Numbered from the stretch's first letter, positions 24,301-35,450 are shown. The stretch is 64,000 nt of DNA from Diplolepis rosae (GCA_030998225.1 JAPYXD010000723.1:20434001-20498000), one strand, 5' to 3'. Notes: generated from the letters alone by a model not told the origin. Program-made: numbers and translations.

Positions 24301-24749
24301 CGACGAAAACTTGATCTAACTTTAATTTCTTTACTTCTTATACGACAATCCATTAAATGCATTAGAATTGCATATTAAATTATTATGTTCACATTAGATA
24401 TATTAGAACCAAGTAATAACCTTCTCGCTACGAAGAGAAAAATTTTGAATGTTAGTAGATTTGTAGTAAAATAAAGACTTCTCAGTGTAACATCAAAATT
24501 CAATCGCTTAATTGAACACAAGAAGTATTCAAGGTAGATCATTTGCATTAATATAAAATCGATAAAATATTTTAATGTTCCGTTTGTAGAGATATCTATG
24601 ATGGGTGATGTTTACCTTTCATCAGGTGGAAAGTTTGGCGGATTTTCGTCACGATCTTGTACAGCATCATCGGGACGATTTTCTACAATTGCATCTAATC
24701 GTGCCCTGAGTTGTCTCCTTCCGACGCCTTCCAATGATTTGTACGACAT
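21380..24749 (-). CDS. Tnp2/EnSpm-CACTA-type transposase, 3 exons, 856 aa
   Basis: Exons on the minus strand are 24749-24616, 24129-24052 and 23738-21380. Donors are GTAAAC and GTAAGT, both acceptors end AG, and the phases join exactly, giving 857 codons including stop. The start MSYKSLEGVGRRQLRARLDA is preferred over the later in-frame ATG because both introns keep the frame. In order: an acidic segment (about 80-110), a CxxC...CxxC zinc ribbon (195-212), TDGVPVFKSSKISMWPV with a likely catalytic Asp (287), CDLPA (Asp 374) followed by GCASC, a GIDRMHGADG motif (Asp 464), WKVSELKYFLFYYSLP, and NVHQLLHYADCVQNLGPLW near the C-terminus. This order matches Tnp2-type (Transposase_21) DDE enzymes and adjoining DUF4218-like sequence. 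It should cut and join the element ends in the nucleus. The DDE assignment is inferred; no disabling change is visible. Confidence 0.85.
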
Positions 24750-25309
24750 TATGAAAACAATACTTTTTATTGTAAATGATCTGAAACGTTGTCTGAAATT
24801 TACATCTGTCTACTCCATGTGCGTTTGTTGACACTCTGTCCACCGCACCGGTCCACGATGAGCGATCTCCTGATCCTAATGTGGGCGAGATGAAGTACTG
24901 CGCTTGCGTTAGGGCGGCGCGCTGACTGGGCACAGTTCGCGGGTATTAAAAACGGGTAAACGGGTATTAAAAATAATCCTCATAATGAAAATTAATAATT
25001 ATTATAAATTGCTTTACAAGCATATTTTTTATTAAAATACATGTTTACTGCAATATACAATAATTTAGTGTTTGGAATTCTAAGAAAGTAAATTGTTAAT
25101 GCCGTTTTGAATTACGCGCTAACTGCGACCAATGAGAACAGAACACGAACAGAAGGTGCTTCTGTAGTTGTGACTGCGTCGGTATCAGTTCTGAGCACAC
25201 TTTCACCCAGCAATTCCGTGAATTTGTTCTCGCGGTTTTTTTCGAGACTACGAAAGTGTTTGAATATTATTACTAATAGTACGTACCAATAAATATACGG
25301 ACAATTAGA
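24750..25309. promoter_or_regulatory. Shared divergent promoter region
   Basis: 560 bp separate the transposase start codon (minus) from the BEN-protein start codon (plus), so both promoters must lie here or very near. A GC-richer part covers about 24830-24950 on the transposase side. TCAGTT at 25185-25190, inside GGTATCAGTTCTG, fits the arthropod initiator and lies about 120 nt upstream of the BEN start. No convincing TATA box was found on either side. Confidence 0.45.
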
Positions 25310-28300
25310 ATGAGTAAACGCGTGAAGAAATTTGCTCTTATTTGGTGGATGGATGACCGGAAGAAAGATGTAATTCCATTAAGTATGGTGCCAAAGAAAA
25401 GCCAAGAAGTGGATACAATAGCCACATTAAAATGGAATGACGTGAAAAGCAAGAAAACTTTTCTATTAAAAGCAAGAGTGTTGGCAATTAGTGGTAAGTA
25501 AATCATTAAACCGAACTATTTTTCCAATAAACAAGCATGAAGCCTTTCCTTCAAATCCATAACCTTAACTAAGCCTCATCGACCGGCATCAACCTGCACG
25601 TTTTGATTCTTGACGGACAATACTCAGAATATAATTTCTTAATTTGAGTAAAAATTCCTCTACATGTACCGTACTTGACATGGAAATTTTTCATAAATCT
25701 TAACTGTTTGAGAATCAAAGAATTCACAAAAGTCGTCTTTTAAACAAATCTTTGGGGTAGTTCGTCCACAAAAATTGGACCTCAGGAAAAATAGATAATT
25801 TTGCTTTCAAGAATAGCAATATTATTATTGAAGGGCTAATTTGGAAGAGAAAAGATTATTTTCCATGAAAGAAATTTCAAATGCAGAAAAAATAATGTAT
25901 TTAACAAATTTTATTCTTGTCGAACTTTTTTCTTTATCGCTTCATACCAAATTTTACAAAATTATGCGATTCCAATAAATCACAAATCATTTTTTCAGGA
26001 AAAAGAATCTTTGCAACTTTACCGTTTCCAATTATTTAAAATAAATTCTTTAATGGCTGAAGCCATTATAAATCATTTTTCCAAAACAAAATTCTTTTCA
26101 AAAAATTGCTGAACTTGGTAATAATTTGTTCATTTTAGAAATTTGGAAACAGTTAAGTTGTAGAGAATCTTTTTCCTGTAAAAATGATCCGTGATATATT
26201 AGAATCACATCAGTTTTCATAATTTAGTACGATGCGACAAAAAAAAGTTCGGGTGAAAATAAAATTTGTTAAATGAATTATTTTTTTAAGTTTAAAATTT
26301 TTTGTTGGAAAACAATCTCTTTTCTTTCAGATGATCTCTTCAATAAAAATATTGCTATTCTTGAAAGTAACATTATCTATTTTTGCCTGAGGTCTATTTT
26401 TCGCGGAAGAACTACCTTCAAGAATTTTTCTGGCAATATTGAACATTTCGCTTTAAAATAATAAATTAAGTTTTTTAAACAAAATAATAATTGATAAATT
26501 TATTTAGAACTATTAAATTTTTGATAACTTTAATTAAAATTTATTATATTCACAATATAATCCTTTCAATTTAAAATCATTACGAATTTTTAAATTCCCC
26601 AACCTTCCAAGTCGATATTATTTCATTTTCAGACCTTTTACTTTCAAGTGACACATTTTTCAATGTAAAGATTGAAATAGTGAATCATTGTGTCTGTCTC
26701 TAATGAGGTAAGCAATGTTCAAATTAATAAAAAGTTATGGCTGCCAATATTACACTTAAAAATATTTAGTGGTGTATATTGTATACAAAAAAAATTTCAG
26801 GGTTTCGATGTACACTACTGTCCATTGCTATCGGGCTGCCGGTTTTTTCATCTGTTGCTGAAATCCTTTACTTTTTGTAATATAAAATGAAAATTTTTTT
26901 CCTGCTAACAATATCAAAATTAATAAAGTACTACGTTCAATAAGCCCAAGTTGAAGACAAAATGACAATTTTATAAAAACATACTGCAAAAAAACATGAA
27001 AATATTAATAAATATTAACAACTCTGAAGATATTGAACGTTTAAAATTTATTCAGCTTATTTTAAAGGTAAACTTCCAGAGCAATTCCATAAATTATTTA
27101 TATACTTTTGAAACTTTTTCCCAAGATGCAGCCAGACTGAAGTTGGAACAAAAAAGTCAAGAAATTTCAAAAATGTGTACAACCAACAAGACATTTTAAA
27201 AAATCATTGTATATCATATTTTGATAAAAGTTAGTAATATTTGTGGAAATATTCATATTTTGAATGTTTTTCAATTATTGTGCAGAGTATCATTGTTTGG
27301 ATCTTTGTTTGAAATTTCACAATTTTTTTATACCAACTTCAATCTTTGCTTGCGTCGGGGGGAAAACCTTCAAAAATATAAAAATAATTTATCGAAATGC
27401 TAAGAAAATGTACCTTTAATATGAGCTTAAGAGTTTCAAAAACGTTAATTATTTTTAAAGTTATTAATATTTTTCAAAAACATAAAAATTTCACATTTCT
27501 TGCAATTTTCTTTCATAAAATTGTCATTTTGCCTTTAACCTGGGCTTATCGAATGTAAAATTCTATTACCTTTCACACTATTATCGAGGACAAAATTTCA
27601 ATTTTAGATTATAAAAAATTAAAAGACTATCAATAGCTGAACATAGGTGATCCGATAGCAATGAACTGTTAATAAGAACAACAGTTGAACTCAAAGTATT
27701 GAAATAGGATATTTTTTGCTCTTCAATTTAAGAATGGAATAAGGTAAATGTACCAGTCGTTGCGCGGTTAAGGAAACCCTTCGAGGACTATTGAATTTAA
27801 TTATAGAAAAATAAAATTTTTTGTCATATTAATCGAATCACATTTTGAAAGACACTTTTGATTTGTATTGCAAAGCTTATTATTCTGAAAATTTTCAACA
27901 CTTATTAACAAATAGTCGAAAATATGAAAAAATGCGTTTGGCCCAGTCTTTGCGCAAGAAATTTATTATTGTATTATTTATTGTTATATAAGGGTTATCA
28001 CAAATATAAATCAAAAACTTTCAAAATTGATGTCGAATAAATTGATATAAATACTTAAATGCGAGAAGAGTTCCATTTGCATAAAAAATAAGCACAGTCA
28101 TTTTATGAACTACGATTTGAACATTCCGAAATATTTTATTTTTTACCATTTTTGAGTAAGCATTTACATTAAAAATTTGTTATGAGCGATAAATAATAAC
28201 CTTATGTTCAACGATATCTTCAACTTGAACACAAAAATATAAAGTAATTTTCTTAATTTTACGTAAAATATGCTCGACAGCGCAACGACTGGTACCAGCG

Positions 28301-31300
28301 CAACGACTGGTACATTTACCTTACTAGTCTACAGTAAAAATGTATCTAATGATAATATTTCCCGTGAGAGGTATTTAGTTCCTAAAACTTTGAGTACTTT
28401 TATTTTTTAGATAATGAAAATCAACTCCTGCGAGTCATAGTCACTGAGGAGGGGGTCATTCTTGACGAGTCACAAAAAATTTTTTCACAAGATATCATGG
28501 ATAAAGAAAAAGAATTAAAAGGAAAGATGAAGAACGAGAAGAAATGTCTACAGTCTAATAAGAAACAATGGGGCGATATAATAAAAAAGACTTCTCCAAT
28601 AGCCTTCAATAATCCCACAAATGGAAATTCAGGTCCCTCTACAAGATTTCCGTCATGCGTTGTACCTCTTTCAGAGTTAATGAAAGCGAATATTACATTC
28701 CTAGCAGAAACAGCCGATCCACGTAATTTAGACCAAGCACACGTTGAAACACGCACATATAATGAACCAAAATCAGTTGATAACTCTGAACAAAATTATC
28801 TTGATCAAAAACACTTCCTTCCCTCAACATCACACACTTCTGTCCATCAAACGTCTAACAGAACAGCAGTGTATTATAATCATGAACAAGCACCAGTTCA
28901 ATCAGTCACATTTAGTGATCAAAAAGCAGTTGATAATTCTGCACAAAATTCACTTGATCAAGCACACTTCCTTCCCTCAACATCACACACTTCTTCCAAT
29001 CAAACAATACTTAACACACCAACACTCTATCATAATCGTAGCCAAGCACCCGTTCAAACACACCGATCTAATGAACCAAAATCAGTTGATAACTCTGAAC
29101 AAAATTATATTGATCAAAAACACTTCCTTCCCTCAACATCACACACTTCTGTCCATCAAACGTCTAACAGAACAGCACTGTATTATAATCATGAACAAGC
29201 ACCAGTTCAATCAGTCACATTCAGTGATCAAAAAGCAGTAGATAATTCTGCACAAAATTCTCTTGATCAAGCACACTTCCTTCCCTCAACATCACACACT
29301 CCTGTAAATGTAAAAAAACTTGTCGGAAGAACAGAAGAATCTGATGACAGTAGTTGCGAAAGTACTGTTTCATCCATAGATAACCGTCACATAACTTCTA
29401 CCGATTCAGAACATGGAATTGGAGTATTATCAGGCATCACTGTAGGGAAAAGTAAGTATTTCTATTCCTATATATATATAATATTATTAACCTTTTCATC
29501 ACTTAACTGTAGAGACATAACCTACATTAATAATAACAATAAAAATCCTTTTTTCATCGAGAATCTGTACACGTTCATTTATAACGAATTTATTATTTAC
29601 TTCTTAAATTTTCAATAGTTACACGGAGGGACATTTTTATTCAAGAGCAACTTTTGCAAGCGATGAAACGCTCATATGAAAACCAGAAAAGAGTGGATGA
29701 GCAATCGAAGCAACTGATTTCGGTAATATAAATAGTCCACAATTATGATAATGCACTCAATCTGAATATAATAAATACTTTGCATTTGTTTTTATGTAGA
29801 TACCGGATTATTATTTTAAACCCGATGAAAAAATGGTAAGTACATAATTTTCGAAAATTGATATTGATAGAATTATTTCTGTTGTTTTACATTGCATTTC
29901 GTTGTAGGAGGAAATATCGCCAAACTGTGGGTTTTATCTAACAAAAACTAAAAAAGTTTATTTAGAATTGCTGGCAGAACGAACAAAAAATTGGAAGATC
30001 CTGGTGCGCGAGACAATCCTCGAAGTATACGGTTCCAGTATAGCGAACTATTCAAGCACTGGAAAAAGAACAAGCCGACCCCCCATCGACTTTAAATTAT
30101 TTAATGGATTACTAGGTAAAAATCCACATTTGCAGATAGAAATTACTTTTCATAGCGCCTCCTTTGAAAATCCGATTTTCGGTACCTGTAGAGCGGGTTG
30201 AAACTACGATTTTCAACCCTAGGGTTGAAAGTCGCTGTTTCAATCCGCTCCACAGTTACAGCTAATCAGATTCTCACAAGAGTTGCTATGAGAAGTAGTA
30301 TACATTACTTGAAACAAAACACAGCGAATGAAACTCATGTGATTGCAGCCCTCGCTTCACTCGGGCAACAAACTTCACACTCATTGCAATCGCTTTGTTT
30401 CGCCCCTTGTATTGTAATATACTATTCTTCAATTAAGAAAAGTAAATTAAAATCGTCTATTTTTTTCACAGAATGGGTCAATGAAAAATTTCCTCCCGTT
30501 GAACAGAAGGAACTCATAGAGTACATCAGCAAGATAGCTGCAAATAAACGAAAATATAGGGAGGCAAAAATTAAGCGGAACTCGTCGAAAAACGACACTT
30601 CTAGATTTAAAAACGCTCGTAAGAAGGTTAAGTTACACACACAAGAGGAGGCGACACGCAAACAAGGTAAGAAAAAAAATGTGAAAGTTGCAAACTATTA
30701 TTCAAAAAAATTTAATTACTTATTATTAACAAGTTATTAAAATCTGAAAAAATACTGCATTCATTTCATCAATCGTGACCAAAAAATAAATATGATATCA
30801 AGATGATTTTATAAAAGTTGATAACATTTCTCATACAGTGGAAAAATGGTTTAACTCAATTTTACTCTTAATAATATTCGATATTGTTGATATTTTTTCG
30901 TGTGACTGATGAAAATTGTGGTAGGAAATGATATAAAAGAATTGCGAAAGTTACACTATAAAATCGGTCTAAATACCTAAATTTGCAGAAAAAATTGAAA
31001 CTGTACAAACCAATAAATATTTTTGGTAAAACAATATAGATGAATTATACATATGACACTATAAAACTGATCTAAATAGCTATAATTTGCAAAAAAATGT
31101 GAAAACTGTACAAGAATAAATTTTTTCTATGAAGATACGAAGAGAAACAAAGAAAATTTTTTACGTTTCACCGATGAACATTGTGGTAAAAAAATGATGA
31201 AAAAGAGTTGTGAGTATAAAACTTTAAAATAGGTCTAAATAGCTAAATTTGTAAACAATTGTCCAAAAACAATTTTTCTATAAAAATACAGAGAGAAAAA

Positions 31301-31718
31301 CATAAAAAATTTGCACGTATCACCGATGAACATTGTGGTAAAAGTGATGTAAAAAATTTGTAAGTGTAAAACTTTAAAATCGGTCTAAATAACTAAATTT
31401 GTAAACAAATGTCCAAAAAAAATTTTTTCTATAAAAATACAGAGAGAAAACCATGAAAAGTTTGCACGTATCACCGATGAACATTGTTAATTTACTCTTA
31501 ATATTAATATTAAGTATGAATTTTCTTCAGATTAAATAAATTTATTTTCAGAAATACTTACCATGAAACTGTACACTCATGTATTTTGCAAAGGTTAAAA
31601 ATAATTATGTAACATTATAATTTATATCTTTGCTTTTGTAGGTCTTGAAGGCGACGCATTCTTACCACTGCCACTAAAACTTCCTGCAGACGAGGAACAC
31701 ACTTTAACATCTTTATAA
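25310..31718 (+). CDS. BEN-domain protein encoded by the transposon, 7 exons, 614 aa
   Basis: Exons are 25310-25493, 28411-29451, 29619-29722, 29800-29835, 29908-30115, 30472-30666 and 31642-31718. Every intron is GT-AG and phases join without a stop, for 615 codons including TAA. Residues about 6-80 (KFALIWWMDD... TLKWND... FLLKARVLAISG, then ...VIVTEEGV) look like a compact N-terminal module of the kind seen in other BEN proteins. Residues about 179-358 are tandem repeats. Exon 3 encodes a likely amphipathic helix (IQEQLLQAMKRSYENQKR). Residues about 475-555, split by intron 5, are the BEN domain: ILVRETILEVYG, IANYSSTGKR, RPPID and then EWVNEKFPP. A basic tail (NARKKVKL) may be a nuclear signal. 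BEN domains bind DNA and recruit chromatin factors. A role in binding element DNA or regulating its own element is inferred. Confidence 0.85.
25756..26416. mobile_element. GGTAGTTCGTTCACG foldback element, copy 1 (in BEN intron 1)
   Basis: Long inverted arms start GGTAGTTCGTCCAC and end in the complement GAACTACC. The interior matches copies at 40495-41158 and 47528-48378 (TAGATAATTTTGCTTTCAAG, GGGCTAATTT). The TTAA duplication of the other copies is degraded here. It lies wholly inside the first intron of the BEN gene. Confidence 0.75.
26818..27672. mobile_element. Foldback MITE in BEN intron 1
   Basis: The left arm (CATTGCTATCGGGCTGCC ... ATAAGCCCAAGTTGAAGAC ... CAAAATGACAATTTTATA) pairs with an inverted right arm around 27510-27672. 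It is non-coding and has AT-rich inner parts. Small frames inside (26996-27403) are not supported as genes. Confidence 0.65.
27742..28321. mobile_element. TA-flanked MITE in BEN intron 1
   Basis: Inverted ends AGGTAAATGTACCAGTCGTT and complement, flanked by TA (27740-27741, 28322-28323). The right end carries a second tandem copy of GCGCAACGACTGGTAC. Non-coding. Confidence 0.8.
28761..29298 (+). repeat. 309-bp coding tandem repeat in BEN exon 2
   Basis: A 309-nt unit (103 codons) starting at 28761 is repeated from 29070 with very few differences. Each unit contains two diverged half-units, with SVDNSEQNYLDQKHFLPSTS and AVDNSAQNSLDQAHFLPSTS as anchors. The second unit is incomplete at its 3' end. 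The length is a multiple of three, so the frame is preserved. A second frame (28744-29241) also stays open through the repeat and is a shadow. Confidence 0.9.
30191..30249. repeat. Palindrome in BEN intron 5
   Basis: TTTCAACCCTAGGGTTGAAA (30211-30230) is a perfect 20-bp palindrome. It lies in a longer imperfect one bounded by GAGCGGGTTGAAAC and GTTTCAATCCGCTC. It may be the centre or remnant of a small inserted element in the intron that splits the BEN domain. Confidence 0.7.
30890..31487 (+). repeat. 151-bp tandem repeat in BEN intron 6
   Basis: CACCGATGAACATTGT recurs at about 31169, 31321 and 31472, giving a period of 151-152 bp. A more diverged copy lies around 30900-31020. Each unit also has AAAATCGGTCTAAATA-like and TACAGAGAGAAAA-like segments. 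Non-coding minisatellite inside the intron. Confidence 0.8.
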
Positions 31719-32270
31719 ATCCTTTATAAAAAAATTATTTCTTTATAAAAATGCTTTATAAAATCTTTATAAATTATAATCTCAGAAATATAAAACCAAT
31801 AATATATTTAACTTCTTACAACTACTTGTATTCTTAAATTTAATATATTTCTAAATTGGAATATGTGGATTTCAAAATTTTAATTTCCACTTCAGAATAC
31901 GTTAATTTAAGTTTTTGAAACTAATTATGCACATGTCGTGCAAAGCGCTTGATCAGTTTTTTTTCACCGCGCGACTTCAAATTCTAAAAATAGAATGTTT
32001 ATTTTTGTTTAATATAAATAGTGATATTTTGACTTGTATAACCAACTATTATATTGAAATTAAGAAATCCTGAGAATTATTCAATCTTTTGCTCGGAATT
32101 GCTTAGTTCAGATGTAATGGTTATTTATACAAGTAAAAATACCATTATTTATAATAAACAAGAAACACCTGATATTTTAAGGATTTTAAATGACGCGCTT
32201 AAAACAACCAATCAGGTGCCTTGCGTGACGTCTGCGCAGTAATGTGCGGAGTCCGCGTTGGGAGAACGTG

Positions 32271-32467
32271 GAGTGGTAAAGTAGGGTTTATCATGGTTCA
32301 CATGAGCCCCTACATAGCCTCTACTTCAGGAAGAATTGGAAATTTGTTCCTGTAAGAGTTGCTAAGGAGGGGCTAAATTGCATTGAATCAGCTTCTACTT
32401 TCAAACCCGTAGCCCCTACAAATACGCGTGCGAAGAGCGTCAAAGTAGCGCCATATTTCGACTCGGG
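32271..32467. repeat. Right terminal inverted repeat and subterminal repeats
   Basis: The 33-bp TIR occupies 32435-32467 and reads, inverted, CCCGAGTCGAAATATGGCGC then TACTTTGACGCTC. CGAAGAGCG at its inner side mirrors CGCTCTTCG at 20917-20925. GAGTGGTAAAGTAG at 32271-32284 is an inverted subterminal repeat. AGCCCCTACA recurs at 32411-32420. Confidence 0.8.
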
Positions 32468-33257
32468 AGCTGATACTTTGAAACTGGAGTTCAGTGTTTA
32501 AAAATATCGCCCGCTTTATAACTGTCTTTGTGAAATCCATCAAATACAAAGATTTACTGGATAATAAACTACTTTAAAGGATCTGCTATTTTTCTTACGT
32601 TTCTATACAAACAATTTTATAGGTAATTTCTAGTTATTTTATGGGCGTAAAAATTTGTGAATGCGTTTCTCTATCTGATTAATAAATATCTAATGTCTAA
32701 TAATAAAATGTGACATGGAATTGAGTGTAAATAGTTTATTCATATTTCAAAAAATATTTTCCGATGTAGAAATTACGTTTAAAAATACGCTTTTAAAATT
32801 ATTGCAGCTAATATTCTTTTTTCAGATGTGAACTAGTAATATCCACTGTACATCAAAGAACTGTTTCCTTCATATTAAATATTGCGATTAAAGAATCTTC
32901 AAAATTTTCAGTATTTCCTGCGAAGCATAATCCCTATCTTGTGAATACATAGTTACTACATGAAGATAGATAAGAAAAGAGCAACTTGAGACATATTCCT
33001 GATTTTATTAAAGTATCTCATATTATGAGGAATTTAATATATTTTCAAAGGAGACCATCCTCGCTTTCAAGCATTTATTACACTCGTATAATTGACTCAC
33101 ATTGTAAAAAGTCATGGTTGGTCTAACTATATTTCAGTTAATTCAAACCTACCATGGAGTTAAATGTAGAGAACTGAATGAAGAGATTAATTGAACCATA
33201 TAATGTATTAGAAAAATATAGTTGACTCAGCTTTCATTAAAATTGATTGGAGTGCTA
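32468..33257. other. Unassigned spacer right of the large transposon
   Basis: No ORF or bounded repeat seen. Confidence 0.4.
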
Positions 33258-33259
33258 TA

Positions 33260-34380
33260 CACTGAGAGACTTTTCGTTAGAGTAAATGATAAAGATGAAT
33301 CAAAATTTAGTATAATATCGTTTCAAAATGGGGAAAGCTGAGGCTTTATTATACTTATTCATATTATGACATCGAAGTTTGATATAGTAATAACGGTCAT
33401 TAATATATGAAGAAGATAAAGTAGTATTTTAAATACTAAATATTATGAATCTCTATTCGAGAAATTGAAAGTACGAGAAAATGATATTATGATTACTAAG
33501 TTGTCTAAAAATAATTTGAATAAGATAAATAATGAATATCACATTTTGGAAAGCATGTTTGAGAAATTCATATTATGAATATGAACTTGCCAGAAACCTC
33601 ACGACGCGCAGCAAAAATCAAAACATTCATTCTCGGTTTTTCATATAATTTGTTTGAGAATGTCGTCCGAGTACTTCCGACGTTATCCGAATAGCTTCGT
33701 AGACTCGAATCCAAGTCTGCCCAACCCCCAACTCAGTAGTGGCTTATAAGCGACATTTATTTCGGAATATGGTAAGCGAGAATAGCCGAGAGGCTTTAGG
33801 CGTTAGGAATGCGTTTAGTTAATGTAGATATAGGTAGAGTTAGAGGGGGTTCGAACCCAAAGGCGATTCTGAAATTTAATTTCAAGCGTGCATGCGAATA
33901 TAAATAGTGTAGCATTGTGTACTTAAATATATGAACATAACTAAGGTATGATAATAATATTTGTGTATGTGTTTCCACTGAAACCTCTCCCCTCTTCTGA
34001 GTGCCCAAAGCTCTCCCCTCTATCTTCCTCTTGCTTCGCACACGTTAGAAAAAGACACCACAATCCATAACCCGGAGACGTCCCTTCTGAAGGTCAAACT
34101 TTTTGGTGGAGTGAGTGATTTTTCATATAGTGGTTTTCAGATTCACATATTCTTTGTTTCGCTTCGAAACTTTGATATAGTAAATTTCAAATTCTCGTAG
34201 GTTTCATAGCAGTTCGTAAAACATATATTCCATTCATTCAAACCAAAATATTAATTTCGCCGCTTGAAAACCACTATATTAATTTCTCATACGTAAACCC
34301 TGTTTGCCTCACTTTGAAACGATATTATACTAAAATATGATTCACTTTTACGATTTATTCTAACGAAAAGTCTCTCAGTG
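33260..34380. mobile_element. TA-flanked element, CACTGAGAGACTTTTCG ends
   Basis: 1121 bp. Inverted ends CACTGAGAGACTTTTCGTTA and complement are flanked by TA on both sides. Homology between the arms continues past GTATAATATCGTTTCAAA, about 70 bp in. The centre is less AT-rich and carries a tRNA-like pair of pol III boxes. There is no transposase. Confidence 0.85.
33776..33866 (+). other. tRNA-like sequence with A and B boxes (relic)
   Basis: TAGCCGAGAGG (33783-33793) fits an A box and GGGTTCGAACCC (33847-33858) contains a perfect B box. Spacing is about 55 nt. A short D-stem GCC/GGC is possible. Anticodon and T stems do not pair well, so this is not a functional tRNA. A tRNA-derived SINE head or chance match is possible. 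Confidence 0.35.
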
Positions 34381-34776
34381 TATTAGGTTATAAAAATTTT
34401 TGTGATTTATCGTAATACACCCCTAAAAGCAGCTTTGACAAAAATTTTGTTTGAAATTTGACTAAATTGTTTGCATAAAATTTGCATGTAATAAGTGCAA
34501 GGTTGCGTCCGCCATTTTGCATAAATTTCGTTCAAATTTCTCTTGTATTTCTATGTAATTCTTCGTAATTTTTAATAGTAAATCAGCTTTGTTTTCAATT
34601 AAAAACTTTTTATTTTATTTTAATAAATGAATTTTGACATTTTATAGAAACATATTTTTTTCATAAATTTTGTTATTTGTCAAAGTTTTACAGAATATAT
34701 CGAAGAAAAAACTTTAAATAGTGAATACTTGGATTTTTGGATTGGATGTATATAGTTGTATTATAATGTATTAAAA

Positions 34777-34846
<70 letters not shown>

Positions 34847-35184
34847 ATAAAAATATATATAAAAAATATATATAAAAATATATATATATAAAGTTGATAA
34901 AAACTATTTCTCTTTATTGTATTGAAATTTATTTAAAATTTCGCGCCAGATTTGCATAAATTTTGCATGTAATGACGGACGTAATCTTGCACAAACTTTA
35001 CACAAATCTGTCAAAATAAAAGACTTTTGCATGCAAAATGTGTTATTGGTAAATGAATGCAAATTAAGAAAAAAGTACAAAAGGCTACATGAGAAAATTA
35101 AATTGAAAGAGATTGAACGAGTTCAAACCAAAGTTGAGATAACTACAATGTTAGAAATGTTCGAAGTTTGACAAAATTTGTATG
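34381..35184. other. Spacer with a long TA microsatellite
   Basis: (TA)n runs at about 34786-34842 with more TATA-rich sequence to 34890. No ORF. Confidence 0.6.
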
Positions 35185-35440
35185 TTACAAAGGTAACGTA
35201 AAATTTGACGATATTTATGATGTTTTTGAGTAAAGATATCTTAAAATTGCGAAAAATGGACTGAATTTTCTTAAATATTTCTTATTATTAAAAAAGTCAA
35301 CTGAATTTTCATGAAATGCATCTTAAAGCTACCAAATTGTAACAGAATTATTATAAAGTTTATCATAAAATTACGAAACCGTAACAAAATTTCCAGTTAG
35401 ATGTAACTGCGCAAAACTTCATTTACACAAAACGTTGAAA
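35185..35440 (-). repeat. Dispersed repeat B, copy 2 (inverted)
   Basis: Reverse complement of the segment near 2290-2520, with GTAACGTAAAATTTGACGAT at the start and AGATGTAACTGCGCAAAACT near the end. Confidence 0.65.
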
Positions 35441-35450
35441 TAGTTGTCAT

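Larger units (their letters stand above)
20817..32467. mobile_element. Apparently complete 11.65-kb Tnp2/EnSpm-like transposon with transposase and BEN genes
   Basis: Terminal inverted repeats of 33 bp (20817-20849 and 32435-32467) match at 30 positions and begin CCCGAGTCGAAATATGGCGC. Flanks are AG on both sides (20815-20816, 32468-32469). A 3-bp AGC duplication with a one-base offset is equally consistent. Between the ends lie a 3-exon transposase gene (minus) and a 7-exon BEN-domain gene (plus), divergently arranged and both splicing to full open frames. Subterminal copies of CTACTTTACCGCTC-like words occur at both ends, as in CACTA-type elements. The termini are not CACTA. Intact frames suggest recent activity. 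Confidence 0.85.

Noticed and set aside
28744..29241. 165-codon second open frame overlapping BEN exon 2
   Set aside because: It stays open because the 309-bp tandem repeat copies a stop-free stretch; the other frame joins all seven exons and is the real one.
20817..32467. Host gene pair (domesticated transposase plus BEN regulator)
   Set aside because: Both genes lie between matching terminal inverted repeats with subterminal repeats, so a mobile element is the simpler explanation; domestication is not excluded without expression data.
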